From assembly GCF_042186555.1 (NCBI RefSeq), contig NC_133327.1, forward strand, positions 325,326,746 to 325,390,745: a DNA stretch of 64,000 nucleotides, written 5' to 3'. The position numbers and the translations under genes are program-made. The DNA comes from Aquarana catesbeiana (taxonomy: Eukaryota; Chordata; Amphibia; Anura; Ranidae). The notes beneath the pieces are model-generated. The model was not told the origin of the DNA and made no database searches. It worked only from the letters and a program-made list of their open reading frames with translations. Below are positions 42,474-55,340 of this stretch, piece by piece (position 1 is the first letter of the stretch; each line of letters opens with the position of its first letter).

Positions 42474-43559
42474 ACTTTAGCTCATGGTTAAAAACTCAGA
42501 GCAGCACAGAAATAAAAGTCTTGGAGAGGGCCATCCACTGCTTTAACATGGGTGCAGGAGATTTTATAGAGGAAAGCACTTCATGAAAATGTGCAAGACT
42601 TTTTTTTTTTTAGATAAAATTGATACACTGCTACCTACATGTCATCAGATTTGGATTTTGAATGAAGTATGCAATCCCTACATTGTAGGTTGTTCTGCTC
42701 TATATTTATTGGAAAGCAATCAACTACGCCACTTCAGACATGTGGTATTCTCAGGACAGCCATTCTTTGTACTGCATTTCTTCACAGAATTTTAAAGAAG
42801 GTTTAAAAAGTTCACCCTAAACAATTTGGCTTGTTTCTGAGCTCAGCGGTTCTACAAGATGAGTACAAAAACACAAACATATATTGTTTACAAGTAAGCA
42901 GGTTATCAGATTATAGGAGCAGAGTAGGTGCACCAGTATGCACATATAGCTGATGATTGCCTTCTGCAGCTAGCCACATGAATAGGCCATCTTTAGTGTA
43001 CCTCTCCTTACTGAAATGCTTAAACCCTGAAAAAAACCTTCTTCTGTGCTTTAGTTTTACCATTGCTTCTTGGAGCTTAATAAGGTCATCTGATTCCTGT
43101 AATAATGAACACCATAACCCATTGAGTTAAAATATTTAAAGTATTACATGCTAACTTTGTGGCAGAAGGATGTTGGAAAGCTAAGCTTGGTGCTATTATA
43201 ACGTGATTTCATTAACTTCAAATTCTAGCTGGTAAAGACCTGACCTATTCACAAATACATTTGAGTACATTTTTAAGGTAAAAATATCTAGGAAACAGGC
43301 TTCTACTATTCATTTGCTTGAAAACAAAGATATATGTAGAATTAAACAAATTGGATGGATGAATTGGCCTATGTTGTAGTTGAAAGATTTCCTACTCATG
43401 TACATCATGCATTTGGTACAGAGGGGTGATTATTAGAAGGGATACACAAACACATTAGTGGATTATAGTATAAATCAGAGAAGGAGATTAAGGTTTCTGT
43501 CTATTCTTATTCAGTAATTGCTGCCTGACTTTCATGCTGATCCTCTAGCTTCAATATAT
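42474..43559 (+). other. PRSS35 3' UTR and downstream sequence
   Basis: An AATAAA at 42511-42516 lies only 38 bases after the stop and could give a very short 3' UTR; longer forms may exist. The rest is AT-rich without supported frames. Confidence 0.5.
42511..42516 (+). terminator. candidate poly(A) signal of PRSS35
   Basis: Canonical AATAAA within 'cacagaaataaaagtcttgg', the first such signal downstream of the PRSS35 stop. Its use is not proven. Confidence 0.4.
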
Positions 43560-43780
43560 TGGGATTTACTAAAGGCAAATAGGCTATTCACTTTGCAAGG
43601 GAATTTGCCCCAGAGCTTAGTTAATATAGAGAATTTTCACCTGGAAAGTTTAAAAAAAAAAAAACCTGCATTTTTACTTGCACATGATTGGATGATGGAA
43701 GTCGGAAGAGCTTCACCTCACTCAAAGTGCAACGTCCTTTGCAAAGTGAACAGCCGATTTGTCTTTAGTAAATCAACCCC
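43560..43780. mobile_element. foldback MITE (ttgatttactaaa family)
   Basis: Starts 'gggatttactaaaggcaaat' and ends 'gtctttagtaaatcaacccc'. It contains 'tgcacatgattggatgatgg', as in the copies at 28020 and 37340. Confidence 0.8.
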
Positions 43781-45085
43781 TTTGACCCAAAACTCAAGAC
43801 AAGTATACAAATAAGGACTTTTGATTATCCAAGGACTTGGCTCATCTGTATACTTGTTACAGTGCAGTGGCTCCAAAGTTATTGAAACCAGTGGGTCGCC
43901 TAATAGTAAGGCAACAACCATTTTCAGAATGGGATCAGCAGTGACATTGTCCATGTTTGTTTTTTTCATAAAACGTTTACCTTGCTAGAGTGCTTTTCAA
44001 TTTTATAAAATGTGTACAAATACTTGATGCAATAGAACTAAACAGCAATGCTTGCAATGTTTACTATGAAAACTAGCTTTTACAGAATTAACATGCACAA
44101 AAATTGTACAGTTGTTGCTTATGAGGACTCATTTCCACTTGGGCAATTTAAAAGCCAATAATGTCTATGGGAACTGTTCACTTCTTTGTGCTGATGCACG
44201 CTTAGGAGATAACTGTCTAGTATTGAGTTCAGTAAAACACTTTTTTAGGTTTGTAGAAATGCATTGTTCATATTGTTTATTTTTCGTGCATCAGCACAAT
44301 GAAAAACAATTACGTTTTTTTTTTACTTGATTTGCCTAATTCAAAACAAAAGAGACAGTGATCACTTAGGTACATGTAGTAAAAAAAAAAAAAAAAAAAA
44401 AGAAGTGCATAACAAGAATTCTGAACATGCATATCCATGTGAAAGTTCCCTTGAAGAATACAGTTTTCCACTGAGCCTTTTGGTGATTTATGGCCCATGG
44501 CTTGTCTTCCATGCAGTAAACCAAGTGTTGTCTGTATATGAAATGAGAAATGCCACCATACACTTGAAACTAGATATCCTCGGACTGGAATAGGCATTTA
44601 CAGCCACACCTTCCCTAGCAATCAGTCTATGGATTTCAAGCATACATTCAGGCTTTTGCTGTACAACCGATTCCTTGGCGAGTAAGGAAAAGAAGTTCAG
44701 TACCCTTTGCTGAAGAAACTTTTTTTTTTTTTTTCTTTTTTTTACATTAAAAAGACTCTGCTAAACTATTAACATCTAAACTGGTAAAATAATCTTAGTG
44801 TCATTTTAACATCTCCATAAACAAAATCTGATAGATATGGGATCTCTATGCCTTTACAACACATACCTGACAATCACAGGTATGACTCCTAGAGGCAGAG
44901 GTATGAGGGGATTTGTAGTTTCACCACAGCTGGAGTGCTGAGGTTGCCTACCCCTGCATTAGGATCGTGATGGTGGAGGCATCTATCTGTGTTGTTTCTA
45001 AGGTGAAGCACCCAACCCACCATAAAATCACAATGTCTGTCTATTGCTGGAAAGGCTACAGGTTTGATTCAGACACAAGTTTATT
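43781..45085. other. no gene seen; homopolymer runs and a decayed MITE
   Basis: Holds an A-run at 44381-44401, a T-run at 44720-44734, and at 44865-44960 a piece related to the foldback at 17510 ('gaggcagaggtatgagggga', 'tttgtagtttc'). No supported coding frame. Confidence 0.5.
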
Positions 45086-45492
45086 TAAAGGGGAAGTCCA
45101 GGTTAGAACTAACCAAGTCTAAAGCTGCTCTCACCCCCTTCAAACACCTATACCAGGTACCCTGTAGAAGGAAGATGAATACTTATCTATTCTCAGGGTG
45201 CTTCAGTCCGGTCACATGATCGACTCCCAGCGGCTGGCTTCAAGAGAGGAGGGACAACCAACAAATGCCCAATGGTATGGTTATGGATGATGTCACCGTC
45301 CAGGCATTCCAGCCGTTGCTTTCGCCTCTCCCCTGAAGCCGGCCACGGGGGAGATCACATGACCAGACCACACTGAGCATAGACAAGTACTGTATATGCA
45401 TTTTCCTTCTATTGGGCCATTAGTATAAAAGTTAGAAGCGGGGAGGTAGCAGTTTTAAACTTGGCTAGTTCTAGCGTTGAATTCCACTTTAA
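45086..45492. mobile_element. MITE (ttaaaggggaagtcca)
   Basis: Ends TTTAAAGGGGAAGTCCAGG and, inverted, TTAAAGTGGAATTCAACGC. Internal segments 'ccagcggctggcttcaagag' and 'cccctgaagccggccac' pair. Similar in style to 12611-13109, so probably Harbinger-like. Confidence 0.65.
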
Positions 45493-45617
45493 GTATGTGC
45501 GCACAGAGAGAAACTTAGTATGTACATGACATTTAAAACTATCTGAAGTTAATCTATACCATTAGATTATATTTTTTTGTAGACACATGTGCATCTTGGT
45601 GCTGCTGGAGTCCTAGT

Positions 45618-45955
45618 AGAAGTGGTTGTAAAGCTTTTTGGGACTCCCCCCCGAGTGACCCCCATAGGAAGGCTCTATTGACACAGACAGGGAGCCCCCC
45701 ACTCCTTCCTCACATAATTTTATAGACTGCATCAGAAGCCAATGGCTCCTGCTGCTATCAATCTGCCCAGTGAGGAGGAATAGAGCCAGGAGAGCCACTG
45801 CTCTCATACACAGCACTGGATCAAAATCGGGCTCAGGTAAGTATAAGGGTGGACTGGGGGGGGGGATCCTTGAGCACAGAATGTTTTTTACCTTAATGAA
45901 TAGAATGCATTAAGGTAAAAAACCTTTAGGCTTTAGAAAAACTTCTAAAAAGGTT
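45618..45955. repeat. dispersed repeat with a perfect hairpin
   Basis: Starts 'agaagtggttgtaaagcttt'. Near its right side 'ttttttaccttaatg' (45888-45902) pairs perfectly with 'cattaaggtaaaaaa' (45909-45923). I recognise this layout as a common ranid repeat, but the left partner arm is decayed. Confidence 0.55.
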
Positions 45956-46904
45956 CAGAACACTCATTGCAATTAATATTCAGTATCATTATTAATAGAC
46001 AACTAGGAGTAATAATGCAACATATAAACATCAACGATTGCCTACAGCTTTAATTTTGTAAAGTGTACAGTGGCAATTTCAGAGGGCTTGATGCTGTTCA
46101 TTTCTAGTAAGGAGTTAAGTTAAATCTGCAGGTAATTCTAAGGTTGGCCATAGACGGATTCGAACCATGTGTGTGGTGGGCAAGCTGACTGTACCAAGTT
46201 GATCGATCAACTTGGGTACAACCAGCCTGCCAGATTCACTTATCAGGGGGATTCCTGTCAGCATTGGCTGTGTTGATGGGGGAGTCTATGACCTGTCTAA
46301 GGCTTTTGATTATAGGTGGCAAACTCTGTCTATTCTCTGTATAGTATTGAGCAAAAGTGCATCTTGGTTTCTGGACTAGTAAATCAGATAATTTGCCTGT
46401 TAGCAAATATATACCTAATTTTCTTAAAATTGGATATTAGGTAATAGGTTATAGTTAGATACATGAACAGATCCACTTCAGAAAAGCTTTTCCTTAGATC
46501 ACAGTTCTTTAAATACTGTCTAAAGATAATATAACTTGATTTCGTGATAATTTTGGCAGAGAACTTAAACCTTTACTCTCTAATTTAATCTCTTGTAGAG
46601 TATGTCAGCAAAGGGCGTTAAGTTACGCTTTTTTTTCCTCATCCATGAGATGACATCTGTTTTGTAAACATTAAAGTTTTTAATAAAATGAAAATTATTT
46701 CTATATGAAAACATTATAGTTCTAATAAATGGTGCTAAAGACCTTGTGTATATGTACACTGTGTGCACATTAGTCAAGTTGTATTTTTGAGAATTTAAGT
46801 ATTGAACTACAGTGCTCTCAGTTAATCCAAAATGTAAATAAACCTCAAACCTGAATATTTAAGAAAGTAAAAGTGAGGTTTTGGCTTTCTTAGGAGAATA
46901 TCTA
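45956..46904. other. no gene; partial 'ttggccatag' repeat at 46140-46310
   Basis: 46140-46310 begins 'aaggttggccatagacggat' and contains the palindrome 'gttgatcgatcaac', suggesting a partial MITE. The rest is AT-rich without features. Confidence 0.4.
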
Positions 46905-48277
46905 TGTGTGCGCAATTATTGGGCAACTATTAGAGTGCAGAATTATTATGCAACTAAATGAAAAAATTTCATCTCACTTGTTTATTTCTGTTAAAGTGAG
47001 AATAAACAAAAAACTCAAAATTTACAAATAGACATTTGACATTTAAAAAAAAAAAAAAAAAGTGACCACTATAGCTCCTCCGTTCTTTTCAATAACAGTC
47101 ATAAGCCTTCCATTTATTGGAGTCGGTCAGTTTCTTGATCTGTTGACGGCCAAGTTTTTTGCAGCAGCAACCACAGCCTCCCAGACACTGTTCAGAGAGG
47201 TGTACTGTATTCCTTTACCGTAAATCTCCTGTTTAAGAAGGGCACACAAGTTCTCAATAGAGTTTAGGTCAGGTGAGGAAGGGGACCAATGTCATTATTC
47301 TTTCATCTTTAGGGCCTTTACTGGCTAGCCACACAATGGAGTACTTCGATGCATGCGATAGAGCATTGTTCTGCATAAATATCATGGGCTTCTTGAAAAA
47401 TGCAGACTTTTACCTGTACCACTGCTTGAAGAAAGTGTCTTCTAAAAACCGGCAGTAGATTTTGAGTCCTTCTTCAACCTGAAAAGGTCCAGCTAGCTCA
47501 TCATTAATAATACCAGCCCATACCAGTACCCCACCTCCACCTTGCTGGTGTCTGAGTTGAAGTGGAGCTCTGTGCCCATTCCTGATCCAGCCACAGGTCC
47601 ATCCATCTGGTCCATTAAGAGTCACTCTCATCTTATCAGTCCATAAAACCTTTGAAAATTATTCAGAAAGTCTTTAGATGTTACTTGGCCCAGTCTTGAC
47701 GTTTCAACTTATGTGTCTTGTTCAGTGGTGGTTGAATTTCAGCCTTCCTTGCCCAGGCCATGTCATTGAGCAATGAACACCTTGTACTCCTGGGCACTCC
47801 AGGTAGGTTGCAGCTCTGGAATATGACAGCACTGGAGGATAATGGGTTCCTAGTAGTTTTACGTTTGATTCTTCTCAAATCTTTTGCAGGTAATTTGCAC
47901 CTTTTTTCTCAACACATTTCTTGCGACCCTGTTGACTATTTGTAACAAAACGTTTCATGGTTCACACCCCAATATTTCAAGAGCGCTGCATCCCTCTGAA
48001 AGACTTTTTACAATTTTTGACTTTTCAGAGAGTCAGTTAAAAGTCTTTTTTGGCCCATTGTGCCAGAGGAAAAAAAAGCTGCCTAAAAAGTATGCACACC
48101 TTGATCTAGGGTGTTGATCTTCTTAGGTCACACCCTCCCTCATAACACAAATACACATCACCTGCTATGCTTAAACCCAATAAGCATTCAAGTTTATACA
48201 GCTTGCAGTTGGACAATATGCATAAAAATGATGATTTGGTCAAAATACTCACTTGCCTAATAACTGCACACACAGTG
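46905..48277 (-). mobile_element. mariner/Tc1-like transposon, decayed
   Basis: TA dinucleotides flank the ends (46903-46904, 48278-48279). Inverted ends are TGTGTGCGCAATTATTGGGCAA and, from the right, CACTGTGTGTGCAGTTATTAGGC. The - strand transposase remnant is in pieces: HHQ-rich VWAGIINDELAGPFQVEEGL and EDTFFKQWYR (47631-47410). Upstream HTH-side text is at 47878-47681. Further 3', 'cctgacctaaactctattga' complements the usual PDLNSIE block before the last catalytic acid. Frameshifts and stops abolish the gene. Confidence 0.8.
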
Positions 48278-49203
48278 TAATATAGTGTGTATATATTTTA
48301 TATACACATACACACAATTATATATGTACTATACATATATATGCATAGTAATTTAATGCATACACATACGTAAAGAATGGTTATGGTGCTATCTATGTTA
48401 GCCATTCATTAAATATATTTTTCAGTACTAGTGGCTGTTATTTTATTTCTCTGCTCAGTCTGTTAATTTTGGACTCTGAAAAATTCTGGCAATCCTGCAA
48501 AGAAAAACAACTTCTGTCCAACTTGTGACATCTGTTTCACATGTATGGGTACTTTGCCAGGAGCAGAACAATGTGTGGACATGAAGTAATTTTAAATACA
48601 CTTTGGTATCAAGGCTAGATTACCATATTAATAACAAGGATCTTTAAAGCAGAAAATCAGAACTTAAAAATGTTGCGACAATCACACACACTACAGTCTT
48701 AAATCTCCCATTTTACTACTATCCAGCAGTAAAAGTGTACTGCTCGTCACTTAAATATAATCCACTTCTATGTCAAAAATGGGACTGCTGTGTAGTTGCA
48801 TTTAGCATTCTGAAACGCTACATCTTTATTATAACCTTAAAATGTTATTTTGGCTCTAGAGAGTGATGCAAAATTCATAGTTAGTTTTCCCCATTCTCTT
48901 CTCCTTAGCATGACATTATTATAGCCACTTATGGCTAATTGTAAGCCAAGATAGGCACAGGGTGTGCAGGAGGAAAGGATGCATTTGTATAGCTACACTT
49001 ATCCCTGTGTCCCCAAATTAAGCAGTTTCTTCATTTTAGAAAGTAGTTATTATTTACCTCATTTGTTCCCTGCAACACCACTTTTGCCTGTACTTCATCA
49101 ATCTCCCTCTATAAATGACTCAATATGTAGTAAATACTCATCATTGGAACATGCTGTGGCAGCAGCTCCAAAAGGAGCTAAAATAAACTTGCTACAGTAG
49201 CTT
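48278..49203. other. no gene seen
   Basis: AT-rich, with an alternating TA/CA tract at 48280-48365. The frame at 48964-49200 is unsupported. Confidence 0.4.
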
Positions 49204-49722
49204 TAAAGTGTTACTAAACCCAGGACCCTGCATTCACTATTCCTGGTCTCCCACAGTACACAGAACATGAAAATGCAATAATTTTAGTAAATATAAACGG
49301 ATAAATACCTTTTCTCATCAGCAGTATATAGGAGTCTTGTGAATTCTATAAGTGCCTGGTTAAAGCTTGTAGGAGGAGTTTTCATACTCCACTGGCTGTC
49401 CTGTCAGGATGCAGCACCCCTGACCCTCTGGACAGTGCCGATTGGCCCTGTGCTTATCACAGGCACTCTCCAAAAAAAAAAAAAAAAACAACTTTCTAGC
49501 AATACACACAAACTGAGCATGTGCAGCATGACTCCAGTAATTTTGTCTTATCCGGACATGTTTTGGAGTCAGTGGAAGAAGGGGAGGATTTGTGCATACA
49601 GGATCAATCAGCCTTTTTACACAATGCAGAGGATCAACCCCTTAGGTTCCACAGAGTATAACAAGCATGCTTTACTGTATATAGAAAGATTTTACTGTTG
49701 TGGGTTTAGGAACAATTTAAAA
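49204..49722. mobile_element. MITE (tttaaagtgttactaaaccca)
   Basis: Left end TTTAAAGTGTTACTAAACCC matches the inverted right end TTTAAATTGTTCCTAAACCC. An A-run lies at 49472-49487. Non-coding. Confidence 0.7.
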
Positions 49723-49843
49723 TAGATTTGGCTCTGTCACAGTTCTGTGTGACTATGTAAAAGTACAGCATCTGAAAGGACTGGTTTAGAGTACCAAATA
49801 CAGCCTAAAGGTAATCACCACCTTCATTAAAACAGGACTCTAA
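49723..49843. other. short spacer
   Basis: No feature recognised. Confidence 0.3.
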
Positions 49844-50268
49844 AGCCTCGTACACACGGTATGATTGTTGGCAGGGGATTGTCTGTTGACAGACTGTTGC
49901 CCTAAAATCTTACCATTAGTACGCTCCCTTTTGACAATTGTTGTCCAATTTTCGGCCAACAAATGTTGGATGACAGGCTAGAAAATTTTGGACAGACAAC
50001 GACTTGATGTATTTTCGTATGGTCAGTACACAAATCTGTCACACAAAAGTCAAAAGTATGGAATCAATGCTCAACAAACACGAAATCAGCAGAAGAGGCC
50101 CAAAGGGTGGCGCTCAAGAGCTGAAATTCCTCGTAGTATGTAACTATGTTTGTGTTTATGGCACGACAATTGTGTACTGTTAGTATGCAAGACAAGATCC
50201 TGGCACACTCCCTTTTGACAAAAATCAGACGATTGGTTGGCCAACAATTGTACCATGTGTATGAGGCT
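49844..50268. mobile_element. foldback MITE (agcctcgtacacacggta)
   Basis: Starts AGCCTCGTACACACGGTA and ends 'taccatgtgtatgaggct', a near-perfect inverted pair. Inner 'ttgttggc' / 'gccaacaa' also pairs. First of three adjoining elements. Confidence 0.8.
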
Positions 50269-50652
50269 CTATGTACACTTCTGCAGGTAAACAAATGTTT
50301 AGGAGCAAATGGGCATTTTTTTCAGCTGCCCCTGAACTGTCCTCTGTTATCTTATCATTACATGTACACAGGGTCGTTTCTAGGCAGTTGAGTTTAGAAG
50401 CATTTTTTGTAAAGCAGAGGCATTTAAAATGCAAAACACCTGTAACAGCTTGTAAACGCATGTAAACGCAGTAACTTGCATTTCGTTTACCGGCATTATT
50501 AATTTTTGACCATTTGAAAAAATAATAAATAAAACCCGCTTCTAAACGCCAAAGCTGTAAACGCGGCAAAACTCACTTTTTTAAACGTCGGTTACCATCT
50601 GTCAAGTTAAATCACTCAGGAGAGGTTGTAAATTGTCCTGTGTACATGAAGC
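50265..50652. mobile_element. MITE (ggcttcatgtacac)
   Basis: Left end 'ggctctatgtacacttctg' and right end 'tgtgtacatgaagcc' are inverted relatives of the 50653 element. The interior includes repeated 'tgtaaacgca' words (50450-50480). Confidence 0.65.
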
Positions 50653-51096
50653 CTTAGGCTTCATGCACACTGCTGCTGTTAAACTCACATTTTTGTGAGT
50701 TGAGGCGTTTTTTCTTTTTCTGCCCTTGAACTCCCCTCTATGTTATCCTATGTGTCCATGGATGTTTTTAGCAGTTTACTAGCAGGGGAGTTTAGAGGAT
50801 GTTTATTGAACTCCCTAAAAATCGCTTTCAGGAGAGGGAATATTTTAGCACAAAAACCTCAGAACGCTTTTAAACGCGTGTAAACACTAGCTGCACTTAG
50901 CATTTCAGAGTTTATATCAATGACCAGAATACATTAAAATTCTGGCCAGTTAAATAAACTCCCAAACTCCAAACACTTCTAAACACTGCTAAACTGGTTT
51001 AAATTAATGCAGCTTAGGAGAGTTCATAACATTGATTTTTTTTTCCTCTTAGGATAAACAGCATTTACAGGAAACCAGTGTGCACGAGACCTAAGG
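50653..51096. mobile_element. MITE (ccttaggcttcatgcacactg)
   Basis: Starts CCTTAGGCTTCATGCACACT and ends 'agtgtgcacgagacctaagg', clear inverted termini. Non-coding. Confidence 0.8.
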
Positions 51097-52204
51097 CTTG
51101 GCAAATTACACAGAACTAGTTGGCTTAAAGTGTGTTTAAACCTCAACACTTCTCTCATTCACTCCCTTTTGGTCTGTTAAATATGCCATTGAAAGTGTTT
51201 TGTCATATCTGTTCAAAAAGTGAAAAAAAAAAAAAAAAAAAAATCAGAGGTGCCCTGTGTCTTCCTGTGTTATAACTCAAGGTGAGTAATTAGTCCACCC
51301 TGACCTTAGCCTTAGACTACAGAATGATTAGCCTTCATGTCAGGAGCTGGGAGGATAGATGGGCATGGCTGACGCCACTCAGTCCACAAGGCTGTGTGTT
51401 GTCAGCCTAAAACAAGACAAAGCAGAACTTCAGTTATATTTTCAACTTTCCATCTATTAAATCTTCTGCTCGTTGTTTTAACTTTAGATAGTAAAGCTTT
51501 TTTTTTTTGCCAGTAAATACCTTATACAGCCCACTTCCTGTTTGGTTAAAAGCCTAGGCTTATGACATCATGCACATCTCTCTCTCTCACTCTCGTGAGA
51601 GTTTGCCGGGAAGGGAGGGGGATGAGTCATAAGAGGGGCAATGAGAGCTGCAGGGCTGCAGAGCTGGAGGTGTGCCTCTGTGTGAATCCAGGAAGTGAAC
51701 AGGCAGCAGCTTCAGCTGCCCACAGTTAAAATGGTTGCAGCCAGACTCAGTTGAAGGAGATTTCTGCAGCATATTTGGAAAGTGCATATTTTATATATAC
51801 TGTGATTCTGTAAAGTGGTTGGAGGGAAGCTTCTGAATGGCAAATATGTTTTTATTACAAATTATGGGAGCAGACTGCAGTTCCTCTAAGAGTCAGTGCA
51901 TTTCTAACAGATCAATGGGTGTTTTTCTGTACCTGCAGGGTGTTCAAAGGAATAAAATATGGGGTGATGTGCATGTAAACTGCATGTTTTACAGAGATGT
52001 ACTGCATTTGACTTTAAATTTGCCCTGACATACATTTTAGGGTGAGGGAAAGCAAAAATGCTTTCATATAAATCCATTATAGCTCTACCCACTACTCAAA
52101 GGTGGCGTAATTCTCTCGATTTTGTGCTCGTGTTAGAAAAAACGAAACGCAAATCCCTTTGGTTTTAAGCTGACAGTACTTTTCAGCTCTTCAATGTTAC
52201 ATTT
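51097..52204. other. no gene; A-run and simple repeats
   Basis: A-run at 51223-51243, 'ctctctctctc' near 51577 and a GA-rich stretch to 51660. The whole segment may be a decayed dispersed repeat. No supported frames. Confidence 0.4.
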
Positions 52205-52554
52205 AGTGTGCTTTCACACTGAGGCATTGGGGGCGACGGCGGTAAAGCGCTGCTAACATGCCACTTTTAACCCCCGCTCACAGTCGAAAAAGGGTTAAAG
52301 CCGCCCGCAAAGAGGCGCTGCCCATTGATTTCAGTGGGTAGGGGCGCTTTAGGAGTGGTGTATACACCTCTCCTACAGCACTGCAAAGATGCTGCTTGTA
52401 GGACTTTTACCGTCCTGCCAGCACACCGCTCCTCTGTGAAAGCACTCAGGCTTTCACACTGGAGTGTGAAAGTGGAGTGTGGAGTGTGGAGTGTGTTACA
52501 GGAGCTAATTTTAGCGCTATAGCGCCTGTAAAGCGTCTCAGTGTGAAAGCAGCC
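52205..52554. mobile_element. foldback MITE (tgctttcacactgaggc)
   Basis: Starts 'gtgtgctttcacactgaggc' and ends 'gtctcagtgtgaaagcagcc'. Central text such as 'accgtcctgccagcacaccg' relates it to 34549-34961. A short 'tggagtg' tandem lies at 52460-52493. Confidence 0.8.
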
Positions 52555-52556
52555 TA

Positions 52557-52992
52557 ATGCCCCGTACACACGGTCGGATTTTCCGATGGAAAATGTGTGA
52601 TAGGACCTTGTTGTCGGAAATTCCGACCGTGTGTAGGCTCCATCACACATTTTCCATCGGATTTTCCGACACACAAAGTTGGAGAGCAGGATATAAAATT
52701 TTCCGACAACAAAATCCGTTGTCGGAAATTCCGATTGTGTGTACACAAATCCGATGGACAAAGTGCCACGCATGCTCAGAATAAATAAAGAGATGAAAGC
52801 TATTGGCTACTGCCCCGTTTATAGTCCAGACGTACGTGTTTTACGTCACCGCGTTCAGAACGATCGGATTTTCCGACAACTTTGTGTGACTGTGTGTATG
52901 CAAGACAAGTTTGAGCCAACATCCGTCGGAAAAAATCCTAGGATTTTGTTGTCGGAATGTCCGAACAAAGTCCGACCGTGTGTACGGGGCAT
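52557..52992. mobile_element. foldback MITE (atgccccgtacacacggtcgg)
   Basis: Left ATGCCCCGTACACACGGTCGG and right 'ccgaccgtgtgtacggggcat' are perfect inverted repeats with TA on each outer side. 'ggattttccgac' words recur throughout. Very little decay suggests a recently active family. Frames here are spurious. Confidence 0.9.
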
Positions 52993-53359
52993 TAGAGTAG
53001 CTTTTTTTAAAATATGACCAAATTAAAGAACTCTGTTATTCAGGTGAAATGAAAACCTAAATTCTCAGGAATATAGAACATTCTATAGGGGTCTCTATAG
53101 TAAGCAACTGACCTTCCTTTGAAGCAGTCCTTCAAATAAAAAACCTAACCATTGCTTCTAACTCCGATATGCAGTAGCGGAGAGTAATTTCGCCAGATCT
53201 CCAATATTTTACAAGAAATATATTCCAATTGAAGTGCAGAAGCAATTTTATGAGATATCTGGTAACAATTTATATATCCAAATATAATGCCATTTTGTTT
53301 CATCTGACACGGCATAGTCATTGAGCAATGTAAAAAAACAAAAAGAACGATGGTCCAGC
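52993..53359. other. no gene seen
   Basis: AT-rich spacer. The - strand frame at 53145-53459 has no recognisable feature. Confidence 0.4.
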
Positions 53360-53599
53360 TTAACGGAGAACTAAACCCTCCTATCGTTTTCAGCCAAGGA
53401 AGCTGCCATCTTAGGCTTGGTTTGATCTTTAACTGCCACAGTGCTGCACATGTGCTCATTTATGACGGTCGTTTGATGGTTTGACAGTTTGGTTGAGAGC
53501 AGTTGAGCACAACCAATGTGACAATTACATTCTCGGCACGTGCCAGGAATGTAATCTTTTTTTGAAATGGTTAGATCGATGGATTTAGTTCCACTTTAA
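53360..53599. mobile_element. MITE (ttaacggagaactaaaccc)
   Basis: Left TTAACGGAGAACTAAACCC is inverted at the right as 'ggatttagttccactttaa'. Non-coding. Confidence 0.65.
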
Positions 53600-54480
53600 G
53601 TTTAACTTACAACTGGATTCAGGAGAAAACAAACAATTTCCAGTTACTATATATCTCCAACAGAACTACCCGAGAAAAATGTTTTGAAGAAACTTTTTTT
53701 ACATTTTTAAAAAGTACACATTCTATATGACTAGACCTGTGTCTTTATGTTATTTGAAATAGGCCTTTGCATGTTTTGTGTCTTACAGTGTTTTTTGTTG
53801 ATACAACAGTGACATTTCTGTCATAACTGACATATGTTAGCAAAATTAAAGCATCTAGAAGTGTTAGACTTGTCTCTAAATACATAGCGATTCCATGAGT
53901 TAAAGTTGTGCTAAGAGTGTCCAGGTTTTTTAAAATGAACACCGCCATCATACCCAGGAGTTCTACTAAATCATAAGGTTGACAGAGTGAATCATACAAG
54001 GCTGGGATTAGCAGGGGACCTGCAAGAAAGAGCTTCAAGACTGTAAAAAGGGCTCATCATCTTTTTATCTTCCCGGTGCTCTACAAAGCCAAAAGCCCAG
54101 CTAGTTTCAAAACTGGAGTCATTCAGCTTATGAGATTTGTGATCAGAAAAAACAGCATGGTAATTTCCTCTTCTCAACAGAATAAAGACCAGTGTTATGT
54201 CTGTAATAATGCAACCTATTTGTGTATGATACATTATAATACTTCCTCAAAAAAGTGATAGTAGCAAAAAAAAAAAAAGTGTATTTAAAAAGGCGATACT
54301 TTCTAGTGTTGGAACCTTTGTCAGGTTTTTATCACTGTCTGGGGAAAATCACTATATTTGTCTTGGTGACTACCATCACCAGCGCTATAGTGTGGGAAAA
54401 ATAAAAAATGGTCACCAGAACAGAAAAAGTTTAAATTGCCCACTCAGGCACCTATCCTTGCATTGTGGAAAACATGGCAA
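53600..54480. other. no gene seen
   Basis: AT-rich. Short frames on both strands around 53745-54258 have no recognisable similarity. Confidence 0.4.
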
Positions 54481-54975
54481 TGAGTAATTTGCAACCCCCC
54501 TTCCCCAGATCCAAATGTAGTTTGTTTTTGATGGCAGATCAATGGGGTGGCAGGAGCATATTTAAGGTAAGCACAAGCTTGCCTGCTAAGTAACCTGTTA
54601 CTTATCCTGTATTGGCAAAGTACAAGTTCAGTTTAATACCACAGAGAAGTGTAGCTCCAGCCAAAAAATCTATTTTTAAGCTTTTTGGATAACATAGGGA
54701 AGGGTTATCACCCCTGTAACATTTGTTTTGCTGTCCGTGCCCCTGTTCAGAAGATTTCACCTCACTTTCTGTCCCAATGACAATTGGATTTTGAAAATGT
54801 TGGGTTGTTGTGGAAAGCCATGGTGATAAAGCATCAGTGGAGGTACCTTTTTCCCATGATAACTCTTACAGGAGTGATTTTCCATTCCTAGCGTAGATTT
54901 CCTCTCACTTCCTGTTGTCTTCCTCTGTTTGTAAGTGGGAGTTGTTTGTAAGTCGGATGTTTGTAACTAGGGGAC
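54481..54975. repeat. unclassified dispersed repeat-like segment
   Basis: Contains 'ctctcacttcctgttgtctt' and 'atttcacctcactttctgtc', shared in style with 37570 and 58520, suggesting members of one family. Boundaries are unclear. Confidence 0.4.
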
Positions 54976-55340
<365 letters not shown>

